A stretch of 64,000 bases of DNA, taken from NCBI RefSeq assembly GCF_001028625.1, contig NZ_CP011805.1, forward strand, positions 2,527,001-2,591,000. The letters run 5' to 3'. Of this stretch, positions 42,995 to 52,072 are shown piece after piece. Numbering within the stretch: the first letter of the stretch is position 1; every line of letters begins with the position of its first letter. Position numbers and translations under genes: made by a program. The stretch is from Pelagerythrobacter marensis. GTDB taxonomy: Bacteria > Pseudomonadota > Alphaproteobacteria > Sphingomonadales > Sphingomonadaceae. The notes under the pieces were generated by a model. It did not search any database and had not been told where the DNA came from. It worked only from the letters and a program-made list of their open reading frames with translations.

Positions 42995-43897
42995 ATGGCG
43001 TACGATGATCTGATGGCGCTGCTGGGCGACTGGCTCCTGCCGGGTTCGCTGGTCGCCATCATGGCCTCTATGGGGCTGTCGCTGACGGCGGACGATTTCC
43101 GGCAGGTGTTTCGCAACAAGCGGGCGCTGATACTCGGCGTATGTTCGATGCTGGTGGTGCCACCCTTGATCGGCGTGACCATGGCGCTGACCGTCGCCCC
43201 CACCGCCGCCCTGGCGGTCGGGTTCGTGTTGCTGGCGACGACACCGGGCGGCATGCTGTCGAACCTGTTTACCGACATGGCGAAAGGCGATCTGGCGCTG
43301 TCGATGTCGATGACGCTGATCATCAGCATGATCTACATCGTGGTCGTGCCATTCTATGCGCATTTTGCGCTGCTGCACTTCATGGGGCTGGACGCGGAAG
43401 TGAACATTCCGCTGGGCCAGTTCTTCTGGGATATCTTCTCGATCACGCTGTTGCCCGTGGCGACCGGTTTCGCCGTGCGGGCCTGGCGCCCCGCGCTGGC
43501 GCTGAGCATCAAGCCCTATGTGAAGAACATCGCGACGATCGTGCTGTTCGCCTCGTTCGGGCTGATCCTGTTCGATCAGGTCCCGGTCCTGCGCGAGAAC
43601 CTGGGCGCGCTGTTCTGGATAACTGTTGCGATCAATCTCGCCGTCGTTCTGGTCGTCATGGGCATAGTGCGGTTCGCGGGATTCTCGCGGCGCGAAAATA
43701 CCGCCATCGGGATAGAACACCTTATGCGGCAGGAAGGAACGGCGATCTTTATCGCCGTATCCATCGTGGGAAATAACGAAATGTCCCTGCCGATGATCAT
43801 GAATACGCCGGTTGCCCTGTGCTTCGTTCTCATTTTTGTTGCTGCGGCAAGACGAATGGGGCGCGACAGTTCGTCATTTGGCCGTGCGGCAACCTGA
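42995..43897 (+). CDS. Bile acid:sodium symporter (BASS) family transporter
   Basis: 300 residues, nine or ten hydrophobic segments. The characteristic LLATTPGGMLSNLFTDMAKG near 85 and HLMRQEGTAIFIAVSIVGNN near 250 are the crossover regions that form the substrate and Na+ sites. It would move an organic acid or product across the inner membrane. It lies 10 nt after DUF3830 in the operon. The substrate is not predictable; the bile-acid name is historical. Confidence 0.85.
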   Translation: MAYDDLMALLGDWLLPGSLVAIMASMGLSLTADDFRQVFRNKRALILGVCSMLVVPPLIGVTMALTVAPTAALAVGFVLLATTPGGMLSNLFTDMAKGDLALSMSMTLIISMIYIVVVPFYAHFALLHFMGLDAEVNIPLGQFFWDIFSITLLPVATGFAVRAWRPALALSIKPYVKNIATIVLFASFGLILFDQVPVLRENLGALFWITVAINLAVVLVVMGIVRFAGFSRRENTAIGIEHLMRQEGTAIFIAVSIVGNNEMSLPMIMNTPVALCFVLIFVAAARRMGRDSSSFGRAAT

Positions 43898-43949
43898 AAA
43901 CAGAACAATGTCAAAGCCCGAACGACGGGTGAGCAGGAAAGTTACAGAG

Positions 43950-44033
43950 ATGAAGTTGTCCCCGCTTCCGGGCAGCGTTGAGAGCACACATCCTCTCGCG
44001 CAAGTGCTCCTTTCGCTTGAGAGTGAGCGGTAA
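43950..44033 (+). CDS. Possible leader peptide before the FAD oxidase
   Basis: 27 codons (MKLSPLPGSVESTHPLAQVL...) with AGGAAAG about 8 nt upstream. The stop TAA directly abuts the oxidase ATG (TAAATG), which itself lacks a good ribosome site. An in-frame ATG at 43908 would give 41 residues. It is best explained as a coupling leader; evidence for a functional peptide is slim. Confidence 0.3.
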   Translation: MKLSPLPGSVESTHPLAQVLLSLESER

Positions 44034-45335
44034 ATGCCACGCACAGGTGCGTCAGATGCCCACGGCGCCCAGGCGCCGGACCAGTCGTTGTGGCTCTCCA
44101 CAGCGCCTGCCGGTGCGACCCTGCCGCCGCTGCGGGGACACGTGGAGACGGAGGTTCTCGTGATCGGGGCCGGTGTGGCAGGGGCCACCACTGCCCTCCA
44201 TCTTGCCGAGCGCGGCATACAGGTGGCGGTGGTCGAAGCCGGCGAACCGGGTTGCGGCGCCACCGGGCAGAGCGGCGGGCTGATCGCGCCCGATTACATT
44301 CGCCATTCGCCTGAAACGATTTGCACGGCCCTGGGGACCGAGGCTGGCGAGCGATTGACGCGCATGATCGGTCGTTCGGCGCAGACCGTGTTCGATCTTG
44401 TCGAAAGACATGCGATAGATTGCGATCCGCGGCAGGACGGGTTCTACACCCCCGCCCATACGGAGGCACTGGCCCAGGACCAGCGCCAATATGCCGAGCA
44501 GTGGCGGACGCGGGGCTACGATGTCGACTTTGTCGAGGCGGAGGCAAGTGCACGCCTGTTCGGAAGCCCGCGCTATGCCGGTGCGCTGCAGTTCCGGACA
44601 GGCGGCAGCCTAAATCCCCTGGCCTATGTTCGCGGTCTGATACGCTCAGCGCTCGATAGTGGTGCGAAAGTGTTTGCCAACAGCCGGGTGAAGTCTCTGA
44701 CGCGCCAGGCCGGCGGCTGGATCTGTCGCACCCGCGAAGGCACGATCCGCGCCCGGCGGCTGGTACTGGCGGCCAATGGCGGCAACGCAGCCCTGCATCC
44801 GGCGATGGAGCGCACCAGTCTGCCGCTCCATGTGGTGCAGTTCGCCACCTCACCGCTTTCTTCGGATCAGCGGCAGGCGACTTTGCCCGAAGGCGGCGCT
44901 TTCACCGACAAGCGTCCGTACCTGTTTACCGCCCGAACCGATCGGCACGGTCATCTGATTTCCGGTTATCCGACGACTTTTTTCGTACGGGGAGATCGGG
45001 CGCGCCGGCGCGAGGCGGAACGGCGGCTGCGGCAGAATTTCGCGGCCCTGCCCGCCCCCGATATCGGCCACATCTGGCGCGGGCTTGCCTGGGTCAACAC
45101 TTCGTTCCTGCCCGAGATTTACGATCTTGGCGATGATGCAATCGCGATCCAGGCCTGCAACGGGCGCGGCATCGCCACCAACACCGCATTGGGCGTGGAA
45201 CTGGCGGAGATGCTCGCGACCGGCGAGCGTGAGGCTTTGTCGGTGCAGCCGCGCAGCCCGCAACCCATTCGCTTTCACGCTGCCGCGGCGATGATGCCCA
45301 AGTTGCTCATGTCCCTCGCATACCTGTCGGACTGA
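44034..45335 (+). CDS. FAD-dependent amino acid/amine oxidase (DAO family, PuuB-like)
   Basis: 433 residues. A Rossmann FAD motif VLVIGAGVAGATTALHLAER is near 40, GATGQSGGLIAPDY near 80 (covalent-FAD-type region of the family), and the C-terminal NGRGIATNTALGVELAEMLA closes the FAD site. The best relatives are gamma-glutamylputrescine / glycine oxidases, which oxidise C-N bonds to imines and then carbonyls. In this cluster it could deaminate an amino acid freed by the peptidases. Confidence 0.88.
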   Translation: MPRTGASDAHGAQAPDQSLWLSTAPAGATLPPLRGHVETEVLVIGAGVAGATTALHLAERGIQVAVVEAGEPGCGATGQSGGLIAPDYIRHSPETICTALGTEAGERLTRMIGRSAQTVFDLVERHAIDCDPRQDGFYTPAHTEALAQDQRQYAEQWRTRGYDVDFVEAEASARLFGSPRYAGALQFRTGGSLNPLAYVRGLIRSALDSGAKVFANSRVKSLTRQAGGWICRTREGTIRARRLVLAANGGNAALHPAMERTSLPLHVVQFATSPLSSDQRQATLPEGGAFTDKRPYLFTARTDRHGHLISGYPTTFFVRGDRARRREAERRLRQNFAALPAPDIGHIWRGLAWVNTSFLPEIYDLGDDAIAIQACNGRGIATNTALGVELAEMLATGEREALSVQPRSPQPIRFHAAAAMMPKLLMSLAYLSD

Positions 45336-45349
45336 TCGGGATGCGGGCT

Positions 45350-45820
45350 TCAGGGAACGAGCGGTTCCAGGTTGTCGTGAAGCTGATTGAGCAAGCCGAT
45401 CAGCTGCTCGAACTCGTCGGGGGCAAGTCCGTTGACGAGGTGTTCGTAAATCGGCGCCGTGGCCTGCCGCGCCGTCGCCAGACGTTTCTCCCCTTCCGGC
45501 GCCAGCGCGACCATCGAAACACGCGCGTCGGTATTGCTTTGGGTCTTGGTAATCAGACCCGCGGCGATCATCCGCTGCATGATCCGCGTCATGGTGGACA
45601 GATTGATGACGGCCGTATCGGAAATATCGCGCGCGCTTCGCGGCGACTTTTCGCCCAGGATCATCAGCACTCGCCAACTGGGGATATCCAGATCGATCGC
45701 GCGCAACCGCGTATCGATGATCGTGTTGTACCGGCTCACCAGCCGGGTGAGCAGATAGAATGGATAGCGTTCGACCTGAAATGCAGGCGTGCGCGGATTT
45801 CCGGATCGGAAGGCGTCCAT
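45350..45820 (-). CDS. MarR family transcriptional regulator
   Basis: About 156 residues: winged helix with IDLDIPSWRVLMILGEKSPR, recognition helix DTAVINLSTMTRIMQRMIAA and wing TKTQSNTDARVSMVALAPEG. ATG at 45820 (MDAFRSG); a TTG three codons earlier is possible. It converges with the oxidase operon and diverges from the third DUF885 gene. It probably senses an aromatic ligand and controls one of these. Confidence 0.88.
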   Translation of the reverse strand: MDAFRSGNPRTPAFQVERYPFYLLTRLVSRYNTIIDTRLRAIDLDIPSWRVLMILGEKSPRSARDISDTAVINLSTMTRIMQRMIAAGLITKTQSNTDARVSMVALAPEGEKRLATARQATAPIYEHLVNGLAPDEFEQLIGLLNQLHDNLEPLVP

Positions 45821-45915
45821 GAACGGCAACTAGGCGGAACCATTTTTCAGCGCAATGTGCCTCGCGCCTTTCTGCCGAACCCGTTGCCAGCGCCCAATCT
45901 CAAAGGATAGCCGAT

Positions 45916-47658
45916 ATGCCCGCTTCCGCTTCGTCTATGAACGCCCGGCTGCCGCGTCTCGCGGCATTGTGCCTGGCTGCTGTATTCGTGGTGGCGGCGC
46001 GGGCCCCGGACTTGCCCGAACTGATCGCAGAATACGAAGACTTCGCGGCCGAGTATCCGATGGAAGCCGGCCGGTCCGACCCCACGAGTTCGCGCGAAGG
46101 ATGGCCTGCAGAATCGCCAAAAGACATGGCATGGCGCCGGGCCGAACTGGAACGGCTGGCGGATGCGCTCGATCGGCTACCCGATCGCTCGCTGGAGCAG
46201 GAAGACCGCATCAATCGCGATCATCTGCGCGCGTTGATCGGCTGGCGGATCGAGGGCATCGATTTCGACGAGCGCCGTTTCGCCTTCGTGGCCCACGAAG
46301 GATTCTACAACACACCGTATTCCGTGGCTCGCAGGATCGATCTTCAGAACGAAGATCAGGCGCGCGCGTGGTTGGCGCGGATGCGCGGGATACCGGCATA
46401 CTTCGCGCAACAGCGGGCGAACCTGGAACGCGGCGTGGCGACGGGGTGGACCCACCCGGAACTGGTTGCCGATGTCGCCGTGGCGGTTTTGCGCAAGCAG
46501 ATCGCGCGCGCGCCTGAACAAGACCCGATGGTCGAAGCGCTGGCGGCGTTCCCTGCGGTCGCGGCACAGGCCCGCGGCCTGATCGCGAACGAAATTCGGC
46601 CCGCGCAACGCGCCATGCTGAGCTATATCGACGGTCCGTATCGCGAGGCGGCGCGGCAGGAACTCGGCATCGCGGCGGTTCCGAATGGCCGGGCCTACTA
46701 CGATTTCCTGCTCCGTTACTACACCACGACCGATCTTTCGGCAGAGGATATTCACGCGCTGGGCCTGTCCGAAGTGCGCCGAATCCGGGCGGAGATGGAT
46801 GCCGTAATCGCGTCGACCGGGTTCGAGGGTGATTTTGCCGAATGGCTGCATTTCCTGCGGACCGATCCGCAGTTCTACGCCACCAGCCGCGAAGAGCTGA
46901 TCGAAAAGTACGCAGCAGCCGCGAAACGGATCGACGGCGTTCTACCGCGGTATTTTTCCCATCTTCCGCGTCAGCCCTTCACGATCGTTCCCGTCCCGCG
47001 GGAGCTGGAGGAAGGCTACACCACTGCCCGTGGCGGCGGCGGCGGGGACATGGAGAAGGGTTTCGCCGGTACGTTCGTCGTCAACACATCGCACCTCGAT
47101 CAGCGTCCCCTGTACGAAGTCCCGGCGCTGAGCCTGCACGAAGCTGCGCCGGGGCATCATACGCACGGGGCGCTGAACCGCGAAAACAGGAACCTCCCCG
47201 GCTTCCGCCGCGCGCGCGATCTGCTCGCATTCCGCGAAGGCTGGGCGCTCTATGCCGAGCGGCTTGGGCATGAAATGGGCGTTTACCGCAATGCCTATGA
47301 GAAGTTCGGCAGCCTATCGACCGAGATGTGGCGCGCCTGCCGCATGGTCGTCGACACCGGCATTCACGTGATGGGCTGGGACTATGCACGGGCGCGGAAG
47401 TGCTTTGAGGACAATACCGCGCTGGCGGACGTCAATATCGATACCGAGCTGGCCCGTTATATTGGCGCGCCTGCCGGTGCGGTCGCCTACAAGGTCGGTG
47501 AACTGAAGATCGTCGCCCTACGGCAGCGCGCCGAGGAGGCCCTGGGGGATCGCTTCGACATTCGCGCCTTTCACGATCTCGTGCTGGCGCAAGGCCAGTT
47601 GCCGATGACTCTGCTGGAAACGCAGGTCGATGCCTGGATCGAAGCCAACCGCGAATAG
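45916..47658 (+). CDS. DUF885 family hydrolase, exported
   Basis: 580 residues, signal peptide (ARLPRLAALCLAAVFVVAAR). Intact HEAAPGHHTHGALNRENRNL near 408 and FREGWALYAERLGHEMG for the third ligand. It is the most typical DUF885 protein of the three here. A monocistronic plus-strand gene, it ends 22 nt before the convergent iorB. A periplasmic peptidase role is inferred from the family. Confidence 0.9.
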   Translation: MPASASSMNARLPRLAALCLAAVFVVAARAPDLPELIAEYEDFAAEYPMEAGRSDPTSSREGWPAESPKDMAWRRAELERLADALDRLPDRSLEQEDRINRDHLRALIGWRIEGIDFDERRFAFVAHEGFYNTPYSVARRIDLQNEDQARAWLARMRGIPAYFAQQRANLERGVATGWTHPELVADVAVAVLRKQIARAPEQDPMVEALAAFPAVAAQARGLIANEIRPAQRAMLSYIDGPYREAARQELGIAAVPNGRAYYDFLLRYYTTTDLSAEDIHALGLSEVRRIRAEMDAVIASTGFEGDFAEWLHFLRTDPQFYATSREELIEKYAAAAKRIDGVLPRYFSHLPRQPFTIVPVPRELEEGYTTARGGGGGDMEKGFAGTFVVNTSHLDQRPLYEVPALSLHEAAPGHHTHGALNRENRNLPGFRRARDLLAFREGWALYAERLGHEMGVYRNAYEKFGSLSTEMWRACRMVVDTGIHVMGWDYARARKCFEDNTALADVNIDTELARYIGAPAGAVAYKVGELKIVALRQRAEEALGDRFDIRAFHDLVLAQGQLPMTLLETQVDAWIEANRE

Positions 47659-47680
47659 AACTGCGGAAGACCGCCAGGGG

Positions 47681-49117
47681 TCAGGCGGCAAGGGCCGCCG
47701 CCAGCGCCTTCCCGTCTTCATCCGCCAGCGCGGCTTCGCGCAGGCGCGCAATCCCGGCGGCATCGATTCCGCCCTGGCGGTAACGGTCGACGATCAGCCC
47801 GAAACTGCGCAGGCCGCGTTCGAACGTATCGCCATATCCCTTGATCAGGCGCTGGCATTTGACGAGTTCCAGCGCGCTCGCCGGTTCGGCCGCTCGCACC
47901 AGGGCAAGCCAGTCTTCAATCCGTGCCTGTTCGATTGCGTAGCGCAGCGTCCCCCGCCGCCAGCGCCGCCAACCCGCGAGCGCTTGCAATGCCAGGAACC
48001 AGCGCAGGCTGGTCGTTTCGACATGACGCCCCTTGGCGAAGAGCGGCTTCAAAAGACGCTGCATGCGCTTGCTGGCGAGGACCCGGCGGCCGATCGCTGC
48101 GGGCAGGGTTTCGCAGATTTCCTCCAGCCGGGGATGGAGATACTCGGTCAGTTGCACGATCTGGTCGTCCTGCGCCTTCACCTCTTCCCTGACGCGCGCA
48201 AAGCGCGAGCGCCGGATCTTCAGCGCGGCGACCCTGATCGTGTCCTCGTACGACATCCACAGCGCCAGATGGCGTGCGGCCTCGGCCACAAATTCGCCGG
48301 TCCCGGCCAGAGCTTCCAGCCGATCGAGATAGAGTTCGGCGTAGCGCCGATCCTGATAGTCGATCAGCCGCCGAACGCCCTCGAACGCAAAGGCATGGGC
48401 TTCTTGCGGGAGCGCGCGCTCAATCCGCTGTGCCAGTGCGCGACCGGCTTCGCTGGTTGGTTCCGGGCGTTCGGTGTCCGACGTTTCGGCAGCATCCAGC
48501 TTGCCCTGGGCGGCATCGAACCCAGCGGCAAAACCGCGCAAGTTCGCATCGATGGCTTTCCCGCCCGCCCGGATCGCGTTTTCGAACGCTTCCCGCTGGA
48601 AAGGCAGGCCGCCGCTGCCGGCAAGCGCACCGAACATGATCGAGCTGATCACACTGCCATTCGCATCGGCGGTGGATTCCATATCGAAGCCGATGAAGCG
48701 TCCGGCGCGCTCCTGCGCTGCGGCAAGAATGCGGTCGTTGCTGGCGCGGCCATCACCCATCGCGGTCTTCTCGCTAATGGCGTAGACACGGTGCGTCGAT
48801 CCGATGAGAAGCGTGTCTTTCGAGACGAAGCCGCGCAGGATCGCGCGCCCGGCTTCCATCAGTTCGGATGCGACGACGATATCGACATCCCCCGGCACGG
48901 GCATCAGCGCCAGAACGGGGGCGTCCGCAGTGTCGGCCGGAATCATTTCGACATAATAGACGGTTGCGCCGGTGCGCTGGGCCACGCCGGGCACCGATGT
49001 GCCCTGTGCGATATAGCCGCACGCCTCGGCCAGTTGAACGATCCAGTTGGCCAGAACGCCGCCGCCCTGGCCGCCCAGCCCGAGCACTGCGATCGTGATT
49101 CTTTCGCGCCCGGTCAT
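47681..49117 (-). CDS. iorB: Indolepyruvate (2-oxoacid) ferredoxin oxidoreductase beta subunit, extended
   Basis: 478 residues. The N-terminal 200 are the gamma-domain of 2-oxoacid:ferredoxin oxidoreductases (ITIAVLGLGGQGGGVLANWI; GTSVPGVAQRTGATVYYVEM). The C-terminal 270 are a helical extension like the DUF6537 region of bacterial fused enzymes (HAFAFEGVRRLIDYQDRRYA), so it is over twice the size of archaeal IorB. It overlaps the alpha-subunit stop by 1 nt (TGATG). Together they oxidatively decarboxylate arylpyruvates to aryl-acetyl-CoA. Confidence 0.88.
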   Translation of the reverse strand: MTGRERITIAVLGLGGQGGGVLANWIVQLAEACGYIAQGTSVPGVAQRTGATVYYVEMIPADTADAPVLALMPVPGDVDIVVASELMEAGRAILRGFVSKDTLLIGSTHRVYAISEKTAMGDGRASNDRILAAAQERAGRFIGFDMESTADANGSVISSIMFGALAGSGGLPFQREAFENAIRAGGKAIDANLRGFAAGFDAAQGKLDAAETSDTERPEPTSEAGRALAQRIERALPQEAHAFAFEGVRRLIDYQDRRYAELYLDRLEALAGTGEFVAEAARHLALWMSYEDTIRVAALKIRRSRFARVREEVKAQDDQIVQLTEYLHPRLEEICETLPAAIGRRVLASKRMQRLLKPLFAKGRHVETTSLRWFLALQALAGWRRWRRGTLRYAIEQARIEDWLALVRAAEPASALELVKCQRLIKGYGDTFERGLRSFGLIVDRYRQGGIDAAGIARLREAALADEDGKALAAALAA

Positions 49118-51240
49118 CAGAATGCCCTCGCCGCCAGTTTGCGTTCGTCGTGCCGCTGCAGAAAGCCGATCACCCACTGGCGCATCCGGTGGCGAATACG
49201 GTCGCCCCGGCTGGGGTTGCTGATGATCCGGGCCTTGTAGAACGAAGGACACAGGATCGCCGCGTGGCTCACTTCGCCGCACACACCGCAACCCACGCAG
49301 CTGTTTTCGACGTGGGCGACCGGGTCCTGCCGCAGCGGATCCGGATTTGTGCGGATCGACAGGGAGGGGCAGCCCGACAGGCGGATGCAGCTGTGGTCGC
49401 CGGTGCAGGTATCGGGATCGACGCCGAAACGTTCGCGCACGACGCGCTGCCCGCTCTTCAGTGCGCGGGCAATCTGCGGTTTCAGCCGGCGCTGCCGGTT
49501 GAGCTGGCATTCGGACTGGGCGATCAGCACCTTTGGCCCTTTTTCGGGCGAGGTTAGCGCTTCGCGGATGGTATCGCGCATGCCGGCGACATCGTATGTC
49601 CGGGTGCGTGTCCTGGCCCAGGCGATCCCGACGCCGCGCACGGCGCGCTCGATAGGATTGTTGGTCTTGCGATGGGGCGGCTTCGCACGCGACGAGAGGA
49701 TATCCTGCCCGCCAGTCGCCGCAGAATAGCCGTTGTCGACGATAATCGTCAGGTTGTCGTCCTGGTTGAAGACGGCGTTGCCGATCCCAGACGTCAGCCC
49801 GTTATGCCAGAAACCGCCGTCGCCCATGATCGCCACGGCGCGCTTGCCTTCCGGCTTGAACGCGGAAGCGCCAGCCGTGCCGAGGCCGTAGCCCATCGTC
49901 GTGTTGCCGATATGAAACGGCGGCAGGATCGAAAACAGGTGGCAGCCGATATCGGCGGACACGTGGAGTTCGCCGATTTCCTTCTGCACCAGTTTCATGG
50001 CGGAAAAGATCGGGCGTTCGGGGCAGCCGGTGCAGAAGCCTGCCGGCCGCTGGGGCACGCTGGCGGGCGAGAGGGCGGGCGGCGGCGCGGACTGCGCGGC
50101 CGGGGCGCGGCCGGGTGCGTGCTGGCGCAGGAACTTGGACACCCCTTCACGGATCGCGTCGGCAGTATATTCGCCCGCTCGCGGAAGAACGTCCTTCCCG
50201 CAAACGGTCGTGTCCAGACCGGCGCGGCGGATCAGGGTGTTGAGTTCGTGCTCGATGAATTCGGGCTGGCCTTCCTCAACCACCAGCACGGCACGCTTGC
50301 CGGCGCAGAAATCGCGAACCTCGTCGGGGATCAGCGGATAAGTAACGTTGAGCACGTAGATCGGCAGCGACGCATTGCCATAGGCATCGGACAGATCCAG
50401 CAGTTCGAGCCCGCGGTTCAGCGAGTTGAATATGCCCCCCTGAACGATGATGCCGATGTCATCGTCTTCGGTGCCGAAGTGTTCGTTCAGTGCATTGCGG
50501 CGGATGAAATCGATTCCCGCGGGCCAGCGCTTCTCGATCTTTTCGACTTCGTGCAGGAAATTTGCCGGGGGCAGCACGATTCGATCGGTATCGCGTACCG
50601 GTGCGTCTGCCGCCTCGGCGACCGTGAGCGGCGGACGGCGATTGTCGCGCGCGGTAAAGCTGCCGGTGACGTGGCACGCCCGGACGCGCAGTTCCAGCAT
50701 AACGGGAGTGTTCGACGCTTCGGAAAGCTCGAAGCCCTTCTGCACCATATCCACGATAACGGGCAGGCTGGGTCGCGGATCGAGCAGCCACATCTGCGAT
50801 TTCATCGCGAAGGCATGGGTGCGTTCCTGCATGATCGAGGAACCTTCGCCGTAATCTTCGCCAAGGATGATCAGCGCGCCGCCGGTAACCCCACCCGACG
50901 CGACATTGGACAGGGCATCGGATGCCACATTCGTGCCGACAACCGACTTCCAGGCGACGGCACCGCGCAACGGATAGTTGACCGAAGCGGCCAGCATGGC
51001 GGCGGCGGTGGCTTCGCTGGCCGAGCTTTCGAAATGGACGCCAAGCCCCGCCATCAGTTCGCTGGCGTCGGAGAACACATCCATTAGATGGCTGATCGGC
51101 GACCCCTGATATCCCCCGACGTAGGCGACGCCGCTTTCGAGCAGAGCCTTGGTAACGGCGAGAATACCTTCGCCATGGAAGGTTTCGCCCTCGCCGAGCT
51201 TCAGCCGCTCGATTTCCGCCTTGAAGGAGCGTTCGGCCAT
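49117..51240 (-). CDS. iorA: Indolepyruvate ferredoxin oxidoreductase alpha subunit
   Basis: 707 residues. The pyrimidine-binding half opens near 25 (GVAYVGGYQGSPISHLMDVF) and the TPP-binding half has MGDGGFWHNGLTSGIGNAVF near 470, plus CTGCPERP. The C-terminal ferredoxin module has Cys in CTGDHSCIRLSGC and CVGCGVCGEVSHAAILC (about 620-690) for Fe-S clusters. It is the catalytic subunit for indolepyruvate or phenylpyruvate oxidation. It starts 4 nt after the cyclase gene and is operonic with iorB. Confidence 0.92.
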   Translation of the reverse strand: MAERSFKAEIERLKLGEGETFHGEGILAVTKALLESGVAYVGGYQGSPISHLMDVFSDASELMAGLGVHFESSASEATAAAMLAASVNYPLRGAVAWKSVVGTNVASDALSNVASGGVTGGALIILGEDYGEGSSIMQERTHAFAMKSQMWLLDPRPSLPVIVDMVQKGFELSEASNTPVMLELRVRACHVTGSFTARDNRRPPLTVAEAADAPVRDTDRIVLPPANFLHEVEKIEKRWPAGIDFIRRNALNEHFGTEDDDIGIIVQGGIFNSLNRGLELLDLSDAYGNASLPIYVLNVTYPLIPDEVRDFCAGKRAVLVVEEGQPEFIEHELNTLIRRAGLDTTVCGKDVLPRAGEYTADAIREGVSKFLRQHAPGRAPAAQSAPPPALSPASVPQRPAGFCTGCPERPIFSAMKLVQKEIGELHVSADIGCHLFSILPPFHIGNTTMGYGLGTAGASAFKPEGKRAVAIMGDGGFWHNGLTSGIGNAVFNQDDNLTIIVDNGYSAATGGQDILSSRAKPPHRKTNNPIERAVRGVGIAWARTRTRTYDVAGMRDTIREALTSPEKGPKVLIAQSECQLNRQRRLKPQIARALKSGQRVVRERFGVDPDTCTGDHSCIRLSGCPSLSIRTNPDPLRQDPVAHVENSCVGCGVCGEVSHAAILCPSFYKARIISNPSRGDRIRHRMRQWVIGFLQRHDERKLAARAF

Positions 51241-51244
51241 GCGT

Positions 51245-52021
51245 TTATTCCGCGACCAGCGCGAGGACGCGCAGCGGGCTTCCCGAACCGTCTTCAATCT
51301 TGAGCGGCGCGGCGACAATCACGCTGCCCGTCGCAGGCAGCAGGTCGAGATTTTCGAGGCATTGCAATCCATAGCGCCCTGCGCCGTGGATGAGGGTGTG
51401 CGCGGGATATGCCGGCTCCAGCAGATGCGCCTGCCCGGCATCTGTGCCGATCGTTTCGACGCCCAGGCCTTGAATGTCGCGTTGTTCCAGCAGGAAGCGA
51501 ACTGCCTCGGTCGTGGGCCCGGGTGTATGCGCACCCTTGTCGTCGCGGTTGGTATAGGCATCGCCTTCACGCTTCGACCAATCGGTGCGCAGCAGGACCC
51601 AGCTGCGCGGCGGGATGGGGCCATGGGTCGCTTCCCACGCCTCGATATCGGCAACGGTCAGCAGGTAATCAGGGTCAGCCGCGGATTGCTGCGAAATGTC
51701 GATCACCACGGCCGGGGCAATGAAATCTGCCGGGGGAATCGTATCGGCCGAATTGTTCGGCAGGTCTTTCCCCGATGCCCAGTGAATCGGAGCGTCGAAA
51801 TGCGTGCCGGTGTGCTCGCTGACCGTAAAGTTGTTCCAGTACCAGCCGACGCCCCGTTCGTCGTAGCGCGAGATCTCTTCCTTGCTGAAACCGGCGCACT
51901 GATTGAATTCGGGCGGCAGGACGAGGGTGGGGGTGTCGGGCGACAGCGTCTGGGTGAGATCGATCGTGCGGATCGTACCCGAAGCGATCCCGCTGGCGAG
52001 CTGCTGGAGAACGTTGGTCAT
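51245..52021 (-). CDS. Cyclase family protein (kynurenine formamidase-like)
   Basis: 258 residues of the metal-dependent cyclase/formamidase fold. The signature HTGTHFDAPIHWASGKDLPN lies near 70 (H-x-G-T-H-x-D-x-P-x-H metal site); IDLTQTLSPDTPTL opens the domain. Bacterial KynB belongs here, but so do isatin hydrolases and others. First gene of the cyclase-iorA-iorB operon; with indolepyruvate oxidoreductase downstream, an indole or kynurenine ring-derived amide is a reasonable substrate. Confidence 0.85.
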   Translation of the reverse strand: MTNVLQQLASGIASGTIRTIDLTQTLSPDTPTLVLPPEFNQCAGFSKEEISRYDERGVGWYWNNFTVSEHTGTHFDAPIHWASGKDLPNNSADTIPPADFIAPAVVIDISQQSAADPDYLLTVADIEAWEATHGPIPPRSWVLLRTDWSKREGDAYTNRDDKGAHTPGPTTEAVRFLLEQRDIQGLGVETIGTDAGQAHLLEPAYPAHTLIHGAGRYGLQCLENLDLLPATGSVIVAAPLKIEDGSGSPLRVLALVAE

Positions 52022-52060
52022 CGATTGGTTCCTCTCGTGCTGCGATTCTAATGATAAAAC

Positions 52061-52072
52061 TTGCAAATGCAA
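52061..52072. promoter_or_regulatory. Palindrome in cyclase-ior promoter
   Basis: TTGCA-AA-TGCAA, 40 nt upstream of the cyclase start in an AT-rich stretch. The size and symmetry suit a MarR-family operator. The short gap also contains the end of the upstream TPR gene. Confidence 0.4.
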
